Assembly: GCA_003116995.1 (NCBI GenBank)
Contig: BDSL01000039.1
Span: forward strand, 558,001 to 622,000
Length of the DNA: 64,000 bases
Direction: 5' to 3'
DNA from: Yamagishiella unicocca
Taxonomy: Eukaryota; Chlorophyta; Chlorophyceae; Chlamydomonadales; Volvocaceae
Part shown: piece by piece, positions 63,542 to 64,000 of the stretch
How positions within the stretch are numbered: position 1 is the first letter of the stretch
How the letters are laid out: the number at the start of each line of letters is the position of its first letter
Notes under the pieces: model-generated
Told to the model about the DNA's origin: nothing
The model's input: only the letters and a program-made list of their open reading frames with translations
Databases searched by the model: none
Made by a program: the position numbers and the translations under genes

Positions 63542-64000
63542 CAAGCGGCCCATCACCCCCTCCAGCGCCGCCGCTACCGCCTCAAGCGCCGCCAGCTCGT
63601 CATCCACGTCGCCGTCGACGTCGCCGCCGGCGTTGCCGCCATCGTTGCCGTAACCGTCGACGTCGTCGCCGCTGCGGCCAAGAAGCCTCCCGCCGTCGAA
63701 ATCCTCGCCCACACCCGGCTGGCGGCCCTCTTCGCCGTCCCCCGCCACACACACCCTCTCCAAGAGCTGCGGCGCGACTGGTGTAGCGGCAGTCGCAGGT
63801 GCCCCGGCGACTGGTGTAGCGGCAGTCGCAGGTGCCCCGGCGACTGGTGTAGCGGCAGTCGCAGGTGCTGGGGCAGAGGCCTCATGTACCATGACCGCGG
63901 GATAGGCTGCCTGCGCAGCGGCCGCCGGCTGTGGGGCCTCGGCTCCTCCGTTGGACACAGCCGCCAAGGGTTCCCCGCCGCCTCCGGCGCCCTTGCCGGC
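52091..64000 (-). CDS. ALKBH5-like dioxygenase fused to EDM2-like PHD fingers (5' end outside window; at least 2,390 aa)
   Basis: Exons, 5' to 3': edge-62196, 61553-61454, 61052-60957, 60384-60251, 59775-59640, 58516-58330, 58161-57722, 57194-56172, 56118-53485, 53168-53028, 52594-52091. All are GT-AG and in phase. Exon 1 is Ala/Gly-rich and ends in LKRTKMFFGAR. Exons 2-5 encode the ALKBH5-type 2-oxoglutarate/Fe(II) core: VIPRGFVDSIALNLYHDG, the HFD metal motif in SHFDDAARF, RRPIYSVRLFSDSRLSFGG, GCVTVMSDDSY, the distal His in IKHCVRPADM, and LILRG. Exon 7 carries an RG-rich stretch and exon 8 an AT-hook (RRRGRPRRRP). Exon 9 is 878 codons of low complexity ending in VVCM. Exons 10-11 form PHD-type zinc fingers. 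Likely a nuclear nucleic-acid demethylase-like protein that binds chromatin. The domain calls are strong; the single-gene model across exon 9 is less sure. Confidence 0.8.
53408..53505 (-). repeat. Duplicated 5' splice site of ALKBH5-PHD exon 9
   Basis: A 45-base block holding LPLVVCM and the GTAAGT donor (53461-53505) is repeated with two mismatches at 53408-53452. The donor next to the exon (GT at 53484) must be the productive one, because the reading frame stops before the second. Confidence 0.85.
54870..54985 (-). repeat. Coding tandem repeat in exon 9 (AAILQFAPLGAPAGTVAEE unit)
   Basis: An 18-19-residue unit occurs twice in frame (ending GTVAEEG and DTVAEES), a recent in-frame duplication of about 54 bases. 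Confidence 0.8.
55722..55795 (-). repeat. 18-base coding repeat in exon 9 (WAFYLP units)
   Basis: Four copies of GGTAKAAGGCCCATGGA-type units encode WAFYLP, WAFYRP, WALYLP, WALYLS. This aromatic, hydrophobic insert is unlike the surrounding Ala/Gly/Ser sequence. Confidence 0.75.
56408..56452 (-). other. AT-hook motif
   Basis: TPRRRGRPRRRPDG in exon 8 carries the GRP core flanked by Arg residues, typical for minor-groove DNA binding. Confidence 0.7.
57667..57729 (-). repeat. Triplicated 5' splice site of exon 7 (21-base units)
   Basis: Three tandem 21-base units each contain CGGCAG/GTGGGTTGG. The donors (GT at 57721, 57700 and 57679) are 21 bases apart, so use of each would add VGWIWRQ in frame. 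Confidence 0.9.
58786..58915 (-). repeat. R1 fragments in ALKBH5-PHD intron 5
   Basis: One terminus (TTTTAAACG through GGGTTTCCCTCGAACC, 58786-58828) is followed directly by the diverged first part of a second copy (TTTCTCCAGCATGCACCTCG to 58915). Confidence 0.7.
59351..59476 (+). repeat. Dispersed repeat R2 in ALKBH5-PHD intron 5
   Basis: Matches 14532-14655 (GGGACGCCTC, CCAGTGCCCCAGCATGCGC, ACAAACTAGGTGTCCGCCG, CGCGTCAACGGTTTTCACGCC). It is followed by tandem GGTAACCGATTTTTATGCCC units (59535-59600). Confidence 0.75.
59888..60055 (+). repeat. R1 copy in ALKBH5-PHD intron 4
   Basis: CTCGAGGAAGACCCGTGGAT, then GATGCATGCAGGAGAACTTG, GGCGGCTAAGCTAAATCGGC and GGCGAGGACCCT. Confidence 0.8.
60710..60946. 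repeat. 47-base minisatellite in ALKBH5-PHD intron 3
   Basis: Five copies of TGTACCGCATCAATCCGCGT plus CACCGGCCACCAGTACCGCT plus CCAGGGG, ending 10 bases from the exon 3 donor. Confidence 0.95.
61797..62091. repeat. 18-base minisatellite (ACCGTCAAAACCACCACC)n in ALKBH5-PHD intron 1
   Basis: About 16 copies. It keeps long frames open on both strands and produces spurious HHHRQN, TTTVKT and GGGFDG proteins. Confidence 0.95.
62104..62165 (+). repeat. Dispersed repeat R3, copy 2, in ALKBH5-PHD intron 1
   Basis: Matches 51230-51296 (CAGGCGATGTGCCCG, GGTTCT, GGAACCCACTGTAA, ACAACA). Confidence 0.65.
63770..63876 (-). repeat. 33-base coding repeat in ALKBH5-PHD exon 1
   Basis: Three units encode APATAATPVAG in frame. 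Confidence 0.85.

Overview
The window looks like nuclear DNA of a volvocine-type (chlamydomonadalean) green alga. It is GC-rich. Genes are long and broken by many introns with GTGAGT/GTAAGT-type donors. The large proteins carry Ala/Gly/Ser/Pro low-complexity tails, one enzyme has a Pro/Ser-rich linker, TTTAGGG-like arrays sit in introns, and the ATG11 homologue is clearly of the plant/algal type. The assignment to volvocine algae is inference; a eukaryotic nuclear origin is certain from the splicing.

Layout. 1-1766: gene-poor, repeat-rich edge. 1767-6245 (-): a 5'-truncated, frameshifted Ty3 chromovirus (3' LTR, integrase plus chromodomain, RT-RNase H, protease). 6866-7088 (-): first coding exon of an unidentified coiled-coil gene. 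7089-10625: no convincing gene. 10626-20560 (-): ATG11, the scaffold of the ATG1 autophagy kinase complex (13 exons, 1,555 codons). 20561-21054: short divergent promoter. 21055-39969 (+): one 23-exon, about 2,320-residue membrane protein with signal peptide, kelch propeller, CUB-like module, one membrane helix and a cytosolic RING-H2 ubiquitin-ligase domain. 39970-43923: no clear gene. 43924-50078 (+): secreted glycoside hydrolase family 16 enzyme with four PAN/apple-like modules (12 exons, 608 residues). 50079-52090: repeat-rich gap. 52091 to the right edge (-): a very large nuclear-type protein (at least about 2,390 residues) joining an ALKBH5-like RNA-demethylase domain, an RGG-like stretch, an AT-hook and EDM2-like PHD fingers.

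Exon models were built by hand. Each junction was checked for a GT-AG border (one GC-AG exception) and for reading phase, and the four multi-exon models give coding lengths divisible by three. Exact ends in low-complexity exons remain predictions. ATG11 and the kelch-RING gene are head to head, and GH16 and the ALKBH5-PHD gene converge.

The most interesting items are the two fusions. The kelch/CUB-TM-RING protein resembles, in one chain, the animal MEGF8/attractin plus MGRN1 partnership. The ALKBH5-PHD protein combines an m6A-eraser fold with a chromatin-reader fold. A second theme is repeats at splice sites: three separate 5' splice sites are locally duplicated, and several tandem arrays sit just upstream of acceptors. 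A recurring short terminal motif (TCGAGGAARACCCGTGG-like) marks a dispersed element family across introns.
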